Assembly (NCBI GenBank): GCA_039680225.1
Contig: JBDKTK010000383.1
Span: 1-21,091 of the forward strand
Source of the DNA: JBDKTK01 sp039680225
GTDB taxonomy: Bacteria; Desulfobacterota; Syntrophia; Syntrophales; UBA4778
Direction: 5' to 3'
Length of the DNA: 21,091 nucleotides
The stretch's first letter is position 1, and each line of letters opens with the position of its first letter. The notes below the pieces were generated by a model. It saw nothing but the letters and a program-made list of their open reading frames with translations. It ran no database searches and was not told the DNA's origin. The position numbers and the translations under genes were made by a program. Positions 13,632 through 21,091 of the stretch are shown here, in pieces.

Positions 13632-15428
13632 ATGAAGGAAATAAAAAATACAAATACGGCTCCCGTGCAGGGGATGTACCGCGCCGCATTTGAAGCTTCG
13701 GAAGATGCCATAATCCTCGGCGACGTTGGCGGGCCCATCAGGGAATGCAACCTGGCGGCCTGCAGGATGTTCGGGTACGGCAGGGCCGAAATGCGGAAAA
13801 TCAGGCTTGCCGGACTTTTCCCCGAAGAGGTCTCGGCCGTCCTGCCCGACATTATCACGGAAGACGCCACAACCGGGGGCCTGTTTGTCTGGAGGAGCTG
13901 CAAGCGGAAAGACGGCCGGATTTTCCCCGCCCGGATCAGCACGCAACTGATCAGAACAGGCGGCAGGAAGCTTGTCCTGGCCTGCATCCGCAACCTCGTA
14001 ATCAGGAAGTCCGCCGGACCCGGGGAAGAAAGCAAACAGCCGCCGGCTAAAGATTATCCGATCTATACGATCACGTGGCAGTCCGTGGGCGACGATTTCG
14101 TCATGATCGGCTGCAACATGGCCTCGGAGGATTTCAAAAAAATCGTGATCAACGATTTTATCGGCAAGAGGGCCGGCGATATATATGGCGACCGCCGGGA
14201 CATCCTGGAAGACCTCAAGCGCTGCCTCAAAGAGAAATCCGTGTCGAAAAGGAAAATGCCGTACAGGATGTTCACTACGGGAGAAGAGCGGGACATATCG
14301 GCGACGTACGTGTACATGGAACCGGGCCTTATCCTCCTTCACCTGAGGGACATAACCGAACGGGAACAGGCCATGAAGGCGCTCCGGGACAGCGAACAGA
14401 GGATGAGGAGCCTTTTCCTCGGGATGCCGGTCCCGGCCGTCACCTGGAAGCTGCAGGGGGGGAATTTTGTCCTGAGCGATTACAACCTTGCGGCGGAGAA
14501 ATTCACCAGCGGTATGATCTCCGAATACGCGGGAGCGCCGGCCGACAGGATCTACAGCGACCGCCCCGATATCCTCCAGGACTTGAAAACCTGCCTGGAG
14601 CGGAAAACCAGGTTCAAACGGGAGATGAATTACCGCATGTTCACGACCGGCTCGGACCGGGTCCTGGCCATGACCTACGCCTATATCCCGCCGGACCTCG
14701 TAATGTGCCACATGGACGACATTACGCGGCGCAAGCTGACCGAAAACGAATTGCGCAGATCGGAAAAGAACCTCAAAACACTCTCCTCGCAGCTTCTGGG
14801 CAGGGAGGAAAAAATCAGGAAGAACATTGCCCTGGAACTCCACGACAGCATCGGGCAGTACCTTTCGACTATCAAATTCAACGCCGAAACATGCATGAGC
14901 CGAATGGAGAGCGGCAATCCCGGGCAATCCCTGGAACAGCTCAAATCCGGCATTCCCATAATCCGGCACGCCATAGAAGAGGTCAGGAGGATTTCCATGG
15001 ACCTGCGGCCCTCCATACTGGACGACCTCGGCATCATGGCGACCATTTCCTGGTTCTGCCGGGAATTCGAACACGTCTATTCGGGAATCTCGGTTGAGAA
15101 GGAAATCAACGTGGAAGAGGATTCGATACCGGAGCCCCTCAAGATAATAATCTACAGGGTCATGCAGGAAGCGATGAACAACGTGGCCAAGCACAGCGGG
15201 GCGGACCGCGTGGCGCTCCGGCTTGAGATCGCCGGCGGGTCGCTGCAGTTGCTCATCAGGGACAACGGCGCCGGATTCGACCTTGACAAGATCGTCATAA
15301 AAGAGGGCCTCTCGAGAGGTTTGGGACTGGCGAGCATGCGCGAACGCGTCGAGCTTTCGGGCGGGGTCTTCCTGATTGGGTCAAAGGAAGGCAGCGGCAC
15401 GGAAATCCGGGCAAGCTGGCAGGTTTGA
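13632..15428 (+). CDS. Soluble three-PAS histidine kinase, NarX/DegS type
   Basis: This 598-residue protein has no membrane helix, so it senses a cytoplasmic signal. PAS 1 spans about 14-125. PAS 2 (about 142-245) and PAS 3 (about 264-368) are clear duplicates of each other: both contain DIL-DLK-CL, YRMFTTG and a closing DIT-R. A HisKA_3 dimerisation domain follows, with His404 in LELHDSIGQYL and the DLRPSILDDLG helix (457-467). The ATPase domain carries the N-box EAMNNVAKH (513-521), DNGAGF (544-549) and GLGLASMRERV (563-573). Such kinases normally phosphorylate NarL-type regulators with a LuxR-type HTH, and none is in the window. GGAGA lies 6 bases before the ATG. Confidence 0.95.
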   Translation: MKEIKNTNTAPVQGMYRAAFEASEDAIILGDVGGPIRECNLAACRMFGYGRAEMRKIRLAGLFPEEVSAVLPDIITEDATTGGLFVWRSCKRKDGRIFPARISTQLIRTGGRKLVLACIRNLVIRKSAGPGEESKQPPAKDYPIYTITWQSVGDDFVMIGCNMASEDFKKIVINDFIGKRAGDIYGDRRDILEDLKRCLKEKSVSKRKMPYRMFTTGEERDISATYVYMEPGLILLHLRDITEREQAMKALRDSEQRMRSLFLGMPVPAVTWKLQGGNFVLSDYNLAAEKFTSGMISEYAGAPADRIYSDRPDILQDLKTCLERKTRFKREMNYRMFTTGSDRVLAMTYAYIPPDLVMCHMDDITRRKLTENELRRSEKNLKTLSSQLLGREEKIRKNIALELHDSIGQYLSTIKFNAETCMSRMESGNPGQSLEQLKSGIPIIRHAIEEVRRISMDLRPSILDDLGIMATISWFCREFEHVYSGISVEKEINVEEDSIPEPLKIIIYRVMQEAMNNVAKHSGADRVALRLEIAGGSLQLLIRDNGAGFDLDKIVIKEGLSRGLGLASMRERVELSGGVFLIGSKEGSGTEIRASWQV

Positions 15429-15543
15429 TTGCCGGCTTACAGGCTACAGCTCAGTTGCATTTCCCCGAAAATTTTTTGAAGGCAAGCTAGAAGGATTGAG
15501 ACAGCGAAAGCCCCGTAATTGATCGGGATAATTTCAACTTCCT

Positions 15544-15578
15544 CCTGCCGCCCGCCGTATGAGAGCGGGGGCGGCAGG
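15544..15578. terminator. GC-rich hairpin between convergent genes
   Basis: CCTGCCGCCC (15544-15553) pairs perfectly with GGGCGGCAGG (15569-15578) around a 15-base loop. It lies between the kinase stop and the stop of the leftward small membrane protein, where a bidirectional transcription stop is expected. Neither side has a U-tract, so it may be Rho-assisted or only a stabilising 3' structure. Nothing else is visible in 15429-15590. Confidence 0.45.
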
Positions 15579-15590
15579 GGAGCATGCCTG

Positions 15591-15776
15591 TTACGATTTA
15601 AAGGCCTTGCTGCCGATTGTGAAAAGAATTATTCCCGCTCCCAGCAGGGCCAGGGTCACGGGACAGGGCAGCGGCCAGCCAAATAACGGATTAGGTATGC
15701 CGGCAATAATCAAGATTGCGTCAACTATCAGCCAGAAGCCGGCCAGCATAAGAATCCACTTTGAAGCGGTTAACAA
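15591..15776 (-). CDS. Small two-helix membrane protein, TTG start
   Basis: This 61-residue protein has two hydrophobic segments (about 7-25 and 40-56) joined by GIPNPLFGWPLPCPV and a basic C-terminal end. No function is recognised. The start is TTG at 15776-15774, decided by a strong AGGAGG (plus-strand CCTCCT at 15782-15787) with 5 bases between. It follows the DUF3313-like lipoprotein gene by 41 bases and probably belongs to the same transcript. Confidence 0.6.
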   Translation of the reverse strand: MLTASKWILMLAGFWLIVDAILIIAGIPNPLFGWPLPCPVTLALLGAGIILFTIGSKAFKS

Positions 15777-15785
15777 TTTGTCCTC

Positions 15786-15809
15786 CTGGTATTCCGGCTG
15801 GTATTCCGG
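15786..15809. repeat. Two tandem 12-bp units before a ribosome site
   Basis: CTGGTATTCCGG is repeated twice without interruption (15786-15797 and 15798-15809). On the minus strand the second unit runs into the AGGAGG of the small membrane protein, sharing its first bases. It lies past the lipoprotein stop, so it is not coding. Confidence 0.75.
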
Positions 15810-15817
15810 GAGCGATT

Positions 15818-16561
15818 CTATTTTTTCGTTTCAGGATAGCTGTCCATGAATTTTCTTAACCGTTCCGCCCAGAATTTAAATGCTTCTTCCGCCGATCCCC
15901 ACTTGCTGAATCTCTCGGTGAATCCTGCCGACTGGTAATCTTCCGCAACGGCGACCACTTCATTGGTCGTGCTGTCGAGGGCCATGAATGCCATGCCGGT
16001 AGCGCCGGACCCGGACCATGAGCCGGCCACACCCCTTTTCAGGATGCTTATGCCCAATCCTATCGGAATTACCGTTGTGAGCCCGCTCAGCACAGGGCGG
16101 CTCTGTTCGAGGTTTGTAATTGCTACACGGAACCTCACCACATCGGGACCCGGTTCGGACACGACAGGGTATTTGTCCCGGATTGCATCTATGGTTATTT
16201 TGTTGAATTTATCCGCCAGGTCTTTCATGGCCACCGGGTCAATCCCCTGGTAATCCGAATTTTTAGCGAGATAAAAAACGACACTGTCCAGCATTACCTT
16301 TTTGTACTTAAGAAAATTGGCGTCCTGTTTTATCCAGCGCTTCTTTACCCCGCCCTTGGGCCCGGGACCCATCAGATCGTAATAATTGCCCAGGAAATTC
16401 TTTGCTCCGCCTTCTTCCAATGCCGGCAATGCCGGTTGAGGGGCGGCAGCCTGGGTCCCGGCCTGAGTTCCCGAAGTCGTCGCAGCTTGTTTCCCTGTGG
16501 CGCAGGCGGCAACCGCGAGACCAAGAATGACCACAAGAAATAATTTGATTGCCCTGTTCAT
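15818..16561 (-). CDS. DUF3313-like lipoprotein
   Basis: This 247-residue protein starts with a lipoprotein signal ending AVAAC, so Cys20 would be lipidated. A Thr/Ala/Gln-rich linker to about residue 50 follows. The mature domain has FLGNYYDLMGPGPKG, then KYKKVMLDSVVFY and VVRFRVAITNLEQSRP, which I associate with DUF3313, a family of envelope lipoproteins without known function. GGGAGGTAAAC precedes the ATG. The position behind a FadL-type barrel gene (72-base gap) suggests an outer-membrane partner role, but this is inference. Confidence 0.8.
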   Translation of the reverse strand: MNRAIKLFLVVILGLAVAACATGKQAATTSGTQAGTQAAAPQPALPALEEGGAKNFLGNYYDLMGPGPKGGVKKRWIKQDANFLKYKKVMLDSVVFYLAKNSDYQGIDPVAMKDLADKFNKITIDAIRDKYPVVSEPGPDVVRFRVAITNLEQSRPVLSGLTTVIPIGLGISILKRGVAGSWSGSGATGMAFMALDSTTNEVVAVAEDYQSAGFTERFSKWGSAEEAFKFWAERLRKFMDSYPETKK

Positions 16562-16633
16562 GTTTACCTCCCGAAAGATTTCTTAATGGCAGTTTAAAAA
16601 CAGTTGGAGAAAGTTCTTATACAACACAGGCCA

Positions 16634-17914
16634 TCAATATGTCCATTTCAGGTTGAGCGCAAAAAAATGGAAGATCGTATCGCTGAATTCGCCGGCCACC
16701 CTGCCCGCCAGGGGCCCGCGTTCCTGGTCGACCGGCATGTCGCCCAGCCATGCGAACTGGTATGCGGCTCCCATGGTCAGGTTCGGGGCGATTGAGTATT
16801 GGGCCCCGAAAGCAAAAGATTTGATCTCCCCTATCGGGACACTGACGGTGCGGTTCTCATCGTCCACGGCGGAGCTGTCGTAAGCGATGCCGAAGGAGAA
16901 CCTCCAGGCGGGCGAGTAAGTATATTGGGTTGCCAGTGCAACGTGCCACGTGTCCTTGAAATGGCTGTCCGCGGTCAGCGTCGTGGGATTGGACGTGTTT
17001 ATCCCCACTTCCGCCCTTCCGAAACGGGACCAGTCCTGCCAGCCTGCATTTCCCATGATGGCCCACTTCGGGTTCAATTCATGATAGGCGCTGAACATGA
17101 CCATCTGGGGGACAGTCATGGTCAAGTCAAGGCTGCTGGTATTGAGCCCTCTGGCGGCCAGCGCGGCCTGCAGCGCGGGGCCCAACCCGCTGAACTCGGG
17201 GACGTCGCTGAAATCGAGCTTTACCTCGGAGAGGTATGTGAGCCCGAAACGCGTCCCCTTTTTGGGCTCCAGCAGGACCCCGAGGTTCGCCCCGTATCCC
17301 ACAGTGCTGTCCTTGTATTTGAGCTGCCCGTCGGGGAGGACGCCCGCGTTGTTGACAACGGCCTGGTCGTTCAGATAACCGTACATGAGATTCAGGCTTG
17401 CGCCCAGGAAGAGCCAGTCATTCACTTTATAGCTCAAGGCAGGCGTGAGCGTCATGCCCACAAGCGTCGACTTCTGCACATAGTAGCGGCCCACCCAGTT
17501 GTCATCGAACTTCTGGCTCAGTCCGAAATACGAAAGGACGCCAAGGCCGAAGCTGACGTCCTGGTTCAGCTTATGCACGGCAAAAAGGCTCCCCCCGGGC
17601 GACCAGCCGATGGCGACCCCGCCGTCATTACCGCCGCCGGGCACACTGGTGGCCGAATTCGGGCTGAACTTCAGGTCTCCGTAAAGGGCCTGCATTCCCC
17701 CCAGGAACTGGGACGATTCGAGCCGGCTCATCCCCGCGGGGTTGGTGAATACAGTGGACGCGTCCTGGGCGCGGGCGGCGTACCCTGCCGCTGCGTAGCC
17801 CACGTCCGGCGAGCCGAACTGGTAAAGCATGATCCCTCCGGCCCAGGCGGGGCCGCATACGAAAACAACTGCAATAACAAGGCAGCACAGCGTGCCCGTC
17901 CATAATTTATACAT
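16634..17914 (-). CDS. FadL/OmpP1-family outer membrane transporter
   Basis: This 426-residue protein has a Sec signal cleaved after about Ala25 (GPAWA-GG). The FadL N-terminal hatch signature follows: GYAARAQDASTVFTNPAGMSRL. The remainder alternates short amphipathic strands and ends LNLKWTY, an aromatic C-terminus typical of outer-membrane barrels. Family members take up hydrophobic molecules such as long-chain fatty acids, aromatic hydrocarbons or similar compounds by lateral diffusion. Which one is transported here is not readable. GGGAGGAG precedes the ATG. It lies in line with the sulfatase-maturase gene cluster, 125 bases after the small secreted protein. Confidence 0.92.
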   Translation of the reverse strand: MYKLWTGTLCCLVIAVVFVCGPAWAGGIMLYQFGSPDVGYAAAGYAARAQDASTVFTNPAGMSRLESSQFLGGMQALYGDLKFSPNSATSVPGGGNDGGVAIGWSPGGSLFAVHKLNQDVSFGLGVLSYFGLSQKFDDNWVGRYYVQKSTLVGMTLTPALSYKVNDWLFLGASLNLMYGYLNDQAVVNNAGVLPDGQLKYKDSTVGYGANLGVLLEPKKGTRFGLTYLSEVKLDFSDVPEFSGLGPALQAALAARGLNTSSLDLTMTVPQMVMFSAYHELNPKWAIMGNAGWQDWSRFGRAEVGINTSNPTTLTADSHFKDTWHVALATQYTYSPAWRFSFGIAYDSSAVDDENRTVSVPIGEIKSFAFGAQYSIAPNLTMGAAYQFAWLGDMPVDQERGPLAGRVAGEFSDTIFHFFALNLKWTY

Positions 17915-18039
17915 TCTTCCATCTCCTCCCGTTTCGAATGAAATTTATCAGTAATTCCGATCTCAAATTGATTCTCATGGCATGTATCCTGAGGAGTGCA
18001 GCGATGAATATCTGTCTTTTTCTTTCAAACCTCCGGCCC

Positions 18040-18468
18040 CTATCTGGCCCTCGTAAACTCAACAGCGAAGGTCTGCTTGTGGACCGCCTGAAAATATGTG
18101 CCTTTCAACCGGTCTGTTGCCGGGTCGTAAATCAGGCTGTAAGTTGAGCCCGGGTAGTTGACATCCCGCAGCTCCAGAGTCAGGGCGGTCCTGCCGTTCT
18201 TTTTCAGCACTTCCGCACGGTATACCCTGATCTGCATGGGGTTGAAGTAGGCTGCCGAAACGCTCCCGTCGTTTTTGATGCCCCGCAATTCGATGACGTA
18301 CCCCCCGTCCGGACGGACCCAACGCCCCTCCAGCCGCTGTAAATCACCCCGGCCCTTGCCGGTCTTCGCGTCCCCGGCAAAGGCCGGTCCTGCAAGCTCG
18401 AGTCCCGCCGCGCAAAGGAAAGCAGCGAGCAGGATAATCATGGCGGAATTTCGCTGTATCTTGATCAT
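18040..18468 (-). CDS. Small secreted protein of unknown function
   Basis: This 142-residue protein has a long signal peptide (about 1-31, ending GPAFA-GD) and a single beta-rich domain of about 95 residues. The domain begins LEGRWVRPDGGYVIEL and contains AAYFNPMQIRVYRAE, ELRDVNYPGSTYSLIYDP and GTYFQAVHKQTF. The strongly patterned RDVNYPGSTY and YFQAV stretches look like a conserved family, but I cannot name it or assign a function. Repeated strand patterns ending in F/Y suggest a small lipocalin-like barrel. Its ATG overlaps the TGA of the sulfatase-maturating enzyme (ATGA, 18465-18468), so translation of the two is coupled and roles may be linked. Confidence 0.82.
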   Translation of the reverse strand: MIKIQRNSAMIILLAAFLCAAGLELAGPAFAGDAKTGKGRGDLQRLEGRWVRPDGGYVIELRGIKNDGSVSAAYFNPMQIRVYRAEVLKKNGRTALTLELRDVNYPGSTYSLIYDPATDRLKGTYFQAVHKQTFAVEFTRAR

Positions 18469-19784
18469 TGTAAATGTTTCTCCGGATTGCCTGATTCGGG
18501 ATTGCCCCGCTTGATGACGAGGGGGCCTTTCAGCGCCTCCATCACGAGCGGCGCGGGAAGTCCGTTTTCCAGCAGCTGCGCCATAACGCTGAGGTACTTG
18601 CGGATGTGCAGAAAAAATTTCCTGTATCCCGGGCAGAGATAATGAAGGCCCGGTTCATCGCAGTAAGTCCGGGCGAATCGATGTTTGGGACAGCCCCCCC
18701 GGCAGGCCGCCAGCACCTCGCATTCCCGGCAATAGCGGGGCAGGGCTGCTTCCTTCGCCGCGCCGAGCGAATATCGGAGCGATTTGTCTATCATGCCGGG
18801 CAGCGAATCGCTCAGAATGTTGCCGAGCCTGAACCGGGGATAGACGCAGTGGTCGCAGGCGTAGACATCCCCGTTGTGCTCCAGCACGACGGAACGGCCG
18901 CACTGTTCGGCGTGGATGCAGACGGGCGAGGCGTTGCCGATCCAGGCATTAAGGGCCCATTCGAAGTTCATGACAAACACCTTTCCGACGTCGCGCCGCA
19001 CCCATTCCTCGTATACGGCAATCAGAAAATCTCCGTACGCCCCTGGTTCAACCGTCCAGGGCGTGACCTCCGTTTCGCGCTCATCCCTGTCGAGCGGCGC
19101 CGGGGAGGCGAGGCGAAGGCCCAGCCGGCTGCTTTCGGCATCGGGCGTGCGCTCCACGATGGGGGTGAACTGGATGAACTCGACTCCTTCATCCCTGAAG
19201 AACCGATAGACATCAAGCGGGCGCCCCGCGGTATTCCGGCCCACGCAGGCCATCACATTGTATTCGACCTTGTGCTTCTGCAGGTGCCCCAACCCCCGCA
19301 TGACCGCGTCAAAGGTGCCTTTGCCGCCCCGGTCACGGCGGTAAATTTCATGTATCTCCCGCGGGCCGTCGAGGCTCAGCCCCACCATAAAATCGTGCTT
19401 CTTCAGAAATTCACACCATTTATCGGTGAGCAGGGTCCCGTTTGTCTGGAGGGAATTCCTGATCGTTTTCAGATGCGCAAACGGTCTTTGCAGTGCGACC
19501 GCCTTTTTGAAAAAGTCGATCCCCGGAAGGGTCGGCTCCCCTCCCTGCCAGACGAACTCCACGACCGGCGTGGGCTGGGCGGCTATATACTTTTCCACAT
19601 ACGCCCTGAGGACGGCATCGGACATGCGATATTTCTCTGCCTCGCCGAACAGGGCCTTTTTCTCAAGATAGAAGCAATATTCGCAGTTGAGATTGCAGGC
19701 AGGCCCCGCCGGTTTTGCCATGACGTGGATTCCCCCGTGTGAAGCTTCCGCCTGCCTGTCTTTTCCTCTCACATCCGTGGACAC
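18465..19784 (-). CDS. Anaerobic sulfatase-maturating enzyme, radical SAM/SPASM
   Basis: This 439-residue enzyme is of the anSME type, which oxidises the active-site Cys or Ser of sulfatases to formylglycine. The radical-SAM cluster motif is CNLNCEYC (Cys30, Cys34, Cys37), preceded by VMAKPAGPAC as in anSMEs, with GGEP at 81-84. The SPASM domain binds two auxiliary clusters through later cysteines, including Cys289, Cys295, Cys310, Cys313, Cys352, Cys355, Cys361, Cys365 and Cys384. CRECEVLAACRGGCPKHR is characteristic. The start is GTG at 19784-19782, supported by AAGGA a few bases upstream. A sulfatase gene lies directly upstream, a natural substrate, 92 bases away. Confidence 0.94.
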   Translation of the reverse strand: MSTDVRGKDRQAEASHGGIHVMAKPAGPACNLNCEYCFYLEKKALFGEAEKYRMSDAVLRAYVEKYIAAQPTPVVEFVWQGGEPTLPGIDFFKKAVALQRPFAHLKTIRNSLQTNGTLLTDKWCEFLKKHDFMVGLSLDGPREIHEIYRRDRGGKGTFDAVMRGLGHLQKHKVEYNVMACVGRNTAGRPLDVYRFFRDEGVEFIQFTPIVERTPDAESSRLGLRLASPAPLDRDERETEVTPWTVEPGAYGDFLIAVYEEWVRRDVGKVFVMNFEWALNAWIGNASPVCIHAEQCGRSVVLEHNGDVYACDHCVYPRFRLGNILSDSLPGMIDKSLRYSLGAAKEAALPRYCRECEVLAACRGGCPKHRFARTYCDEPGLHYLCPGYRKFFLHIRKYLSVMAQLLENGLPAPLVMEALKGPLVIKRGNPESGNPEKHLQ

Positions 19785-19824
19785 TGTTCTTCCTTCAGCA
19801 GTTGCATTAAGATTCCGGATTCCA

Positions 19825-19846
19825 CCCCCTCCCGTGCTGGAGGGGG
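19825..19846. repeat. GC-rich hairpin between sulfatase and maturase genes
   Basis: CCCCCTCC (19825-19832) pairs with GGAGGGGG (19839-19846) around a 6-base loop. It sits in the 92-base gap after the sulfatase stop. No U-run follows on the minus strand, so it may be an attenuator or an mRNA-stabilising structure rather than a full terminator. Confidence 0.5.
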
Positions 19847-19876
19847 CGGCCCGGCCGGGAAAAATCCCCGGGGCCT

Positions 19877-21091
19877 CTAATCCGCGATCCTTGCTCTTCG
19901 GTCCATATCCGCCATTTGTCTCTGGTCGGAGGCAGACAGTTTGGCCGCCCCCGGCGTGATTACCACTTTTTCGAGCTTGCCGGTGAACGCGAACGGCACA
20001 TCGTAGGAAAGGCTCACCGGCGTGCCGGTGTCCGCGCCGACGTCAAAGGTTTCATCCAGTGACATGCGTCCGGGGATGGTATGCTCGACACGGCCCTGGG
20101 CTGCGCGTTTTCCGTCCACGAACAGCGTGGCCGTGCCGCCCCTGCCGAGACCGCCGCCGTCATACTTGAAATCCAGCACGATGTTGTGCCTGCCGGGTTT
20201 CAGGGCATTCCTGGCGGCGATATTGTAGTGCGCGATATCGGCAAAATTGTAGTGGAACACCGGCTTGCCCGACTCGAGCATCAACGCGTAGCCCGCGCTG
20301 ATCCCGCCATGCGTGACGATGATTCCCTGTTCATTGCCCCTGGAAAGGACGACATCGGCGCTGATACTGAATGACTTGTTTTTCAGGTCGGGCGCCGCCC
20401 CTTCCGGAATGCGCGTGACGGTCCCCTGGTAAGTGAACTCCGTGCGCCCGCGTGTGAGGCTGGGACGGATGGACACGTCCATCCTCGGCATCCTGGTGTT
20501 GTCCAGCGGCAGGACGTTGTACTTGGCTGCCTCTGCATAAAACTCGAGCTGCATTTCCTGGAGCTTGCCGGGGTTCCAGGCTGCCAGGTCCACCGCCTCG
20601 CTGAAATCTTCCGTAACTTTGTAGATCTCCCACTTGTAGCCGGTGATGACGTCCTGCTTCGGGTCTGCTGAAACGCCCAACGGCGATACCGGGGTCGTGC
20701 AGGCCACCCAGCCGTCGTGGTAAATGGCGCGCATGCCGAACATCTCGAAATACTGGGTCCGGCGCATGGACGGCGCCCTGGCATTATCGAAAGAGTAAAT
20801 CATGCTCACACCCTCGATGGGCTTCTGGGCCACTCCGTTGACCATGGAAGGCTGCTCGATGCCCGTCGCTTCCAGGAGAGTCGGCACTACATCGATAACG
20901 TGGTGCCACTGGGTGCGGATACCGCCCTGGTCCTTGATGCGGGCAGGCCAGGAAATGACCATGCCATTGGCGGTGCCGCCGTAATGAGAGGCGTATTGTT
21001 TGGCGTACTGGAAGGGCGCGCACATGGCATGCGCCCAGGCTGACGGGTAGTGATTATGTGTTTTCCACGTGCCCAGGTCGCCCTTGCGTTG
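19877..21091 (-). CDS. Arylsulfatase, C-terminal part (cut by window edge)
   Basis: The frame stays open to the window edge, so the N-terminal half, including the CxPxR or SxPxR formylglycine site, lies outside; about 404 residues are visible. The visible start reads NHYPSAWAHAMCAPFQYAKQ and SHYGGTANGMVISWPARI, typical of the later half of AtsA-type arylsulfatases. The stretch RTQWHHVIDVVPTLLEATGI follows. The last 180 residues or so (from about RMDVSIRPSL) form a beta-rich lectin-like domain, with GRHNIVLDFKYDGGG and TATLFVDGKRAAQG. Such an appendage is common in large bacterial arylsulfatases. The enzyme hydrolyses sulfate esters; its location is probably periplasmic, but the signal peptide is not visible. 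The adjacent anSME would activate it under anoxic conditions. Confidence 0.93.
   Translation of the reverse strand, partial: QRKGDLGTWKTHNHYPSAWAHAMCAPFQYAKQYASHYGGTANGMVISWPARIKDQGGIRTQWHHVIDVVPTLLEATGIEQPSMVNGVAQKPIEGVSMIYSFDNARAPSMRRTQYFEMFGMRAIYHDGWVACTTPVSPLGVSADPKQDVITGYKWEIYKVTEDFSEAVDLAAWNPGKLQEMQLEFYAEAAKYNVLPLDNTRMPRMDVSIRPSLTRGRTEFTYQGTVTRIPEGAAPDLKNKSFSISADVVLSRGNEQGIIVTHGGISAGYALMLESGKPVFHYNFADIAHYNIAARNALKPGRHNIVLDFKYDGGGLGRGGTATLFVDGKRAAQGRVEHTIPGRMSLDETFDVGADTGTPVSLSYDVPFAFTGKLEKVVITPGAAKLSASDQRQMADMDRRARIAD

Noticed and set aside
14075..15097. Second forward open frame of 340 residues within the kinase gene
   Set aside because: Arg/Gly/Pro/His-rich, typical of a +1 shadow in GC-rich DNA.
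13545..15194. Leftward 549-residue open frame across the kinase gene
   Set aside because: It mirrors the kinase codons, has no recognisable domain, and the forward frame contains PAS, HisKA_3 and ATPase motifs.
16799..17905. Forward 368-residue open frame across the FadL-type gene
   Set aside because: Antisense shadow without domain; the leftward frame has signal peptide and FadL hatch motif.
18606..19742. Forward 378-residue open frame across the maturase gene
   Set aside because: Antisense shadow; the leftward frame has the radical-SAM and SPASM cysteines.
1..21091. CRISPR arrays, tRNA or rRNA genes, riboswitches, transposases, toxin-antitoxin pairs
   Set aside because: No regularly spaced repeats, cloverleaf or rRNA signature, or known mobile or toxin protein motifs were found by reading both strands.

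Overview
The window reads as chromosomal DNA of a Gram-negative, probably anaerobic bacterium. It encodes outer-membrane proteins (a TolC-type channel, a FadL-type barrel), lipoprotein and Sec signals, and two radical-SAM enzymes with oxygen-sensitive clusters. The DNA is GC-rich (by eye mid-fifties) with strong GGAGG ribosome sites. Gene content fits the former Deltaproteobacteria (Desulfobacterota) or a neighbouring phylum, but no phylogenetic marker proves it. No tRNA, rRNA, CRISPR array, transposase or phage gene was seen.

Left part (1-7171). A perfect sigma-70-type promoter precedes a small HELVH metallopeptidase-like protein and an FmdB-type zinc ribbon, closed by a strong terminator. 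A divergent efflux locus follows: a TolC-family gene leftward, and rightward a membrane-fusion protein, an ABC ATPase and an FtsX/MacB-type permease. These three overlap by 1 and 4 bases, so they are translationally coupled. Two adjacent 10-bp palindromes lie between the divergent arms. A secreted PEBP/YbhB-like protein and a PflX-type radical-SAM protein complete this side.

Middle (7210-11062, leftward). A housekeeping run: D-2-hydroxyacid dehydrogenase, murI, then a tight cluster moaC - PH-like membrane protein - Fis-type DNA-binding protein - pdxT with its own promoter. The cluster mixes molybdopterin and vitamin B6 synthesis with a nucleoid-type regulator.

Regulatory block (11403-15428, rightward). 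A membrane-anchored trypsin-like protease has an N-terminal zinc ribbon and an unassigned C-terminal region. It is followed by a stand-alone degenerate receiver protein and a soluble three-PAS NarX-type histidine kinase. The last two genes sit behind near-identical 30-bp promoters at the same distance from their start codons, which suggests co-regulation from duplicated promoters. A long inverted repeat separates them.

Right part (15591-21091, leftward). An arylsulfatase cut by the window edge is followed by an anaerobic sulfatase-maturating enzyme, a small secreted protein overlapping it by ATGA, a FadL-type barrel, a DUF3313-like lipoprotein and a tiny TTG-start membrane protein. A possible reading is a sulfate-ester utilisation locus: the radical-SAM enzyme matures the sulfatase and the barrel passes hydrophobic substrate or product. 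That link is inferred from gene order only.

The best candidates for something undescribed are the degenerate receiver/kinase pair with twin promoters, the zinc-ribbon protease, and the small secreted protein coupled to the sulfatase-maturating enzyme.
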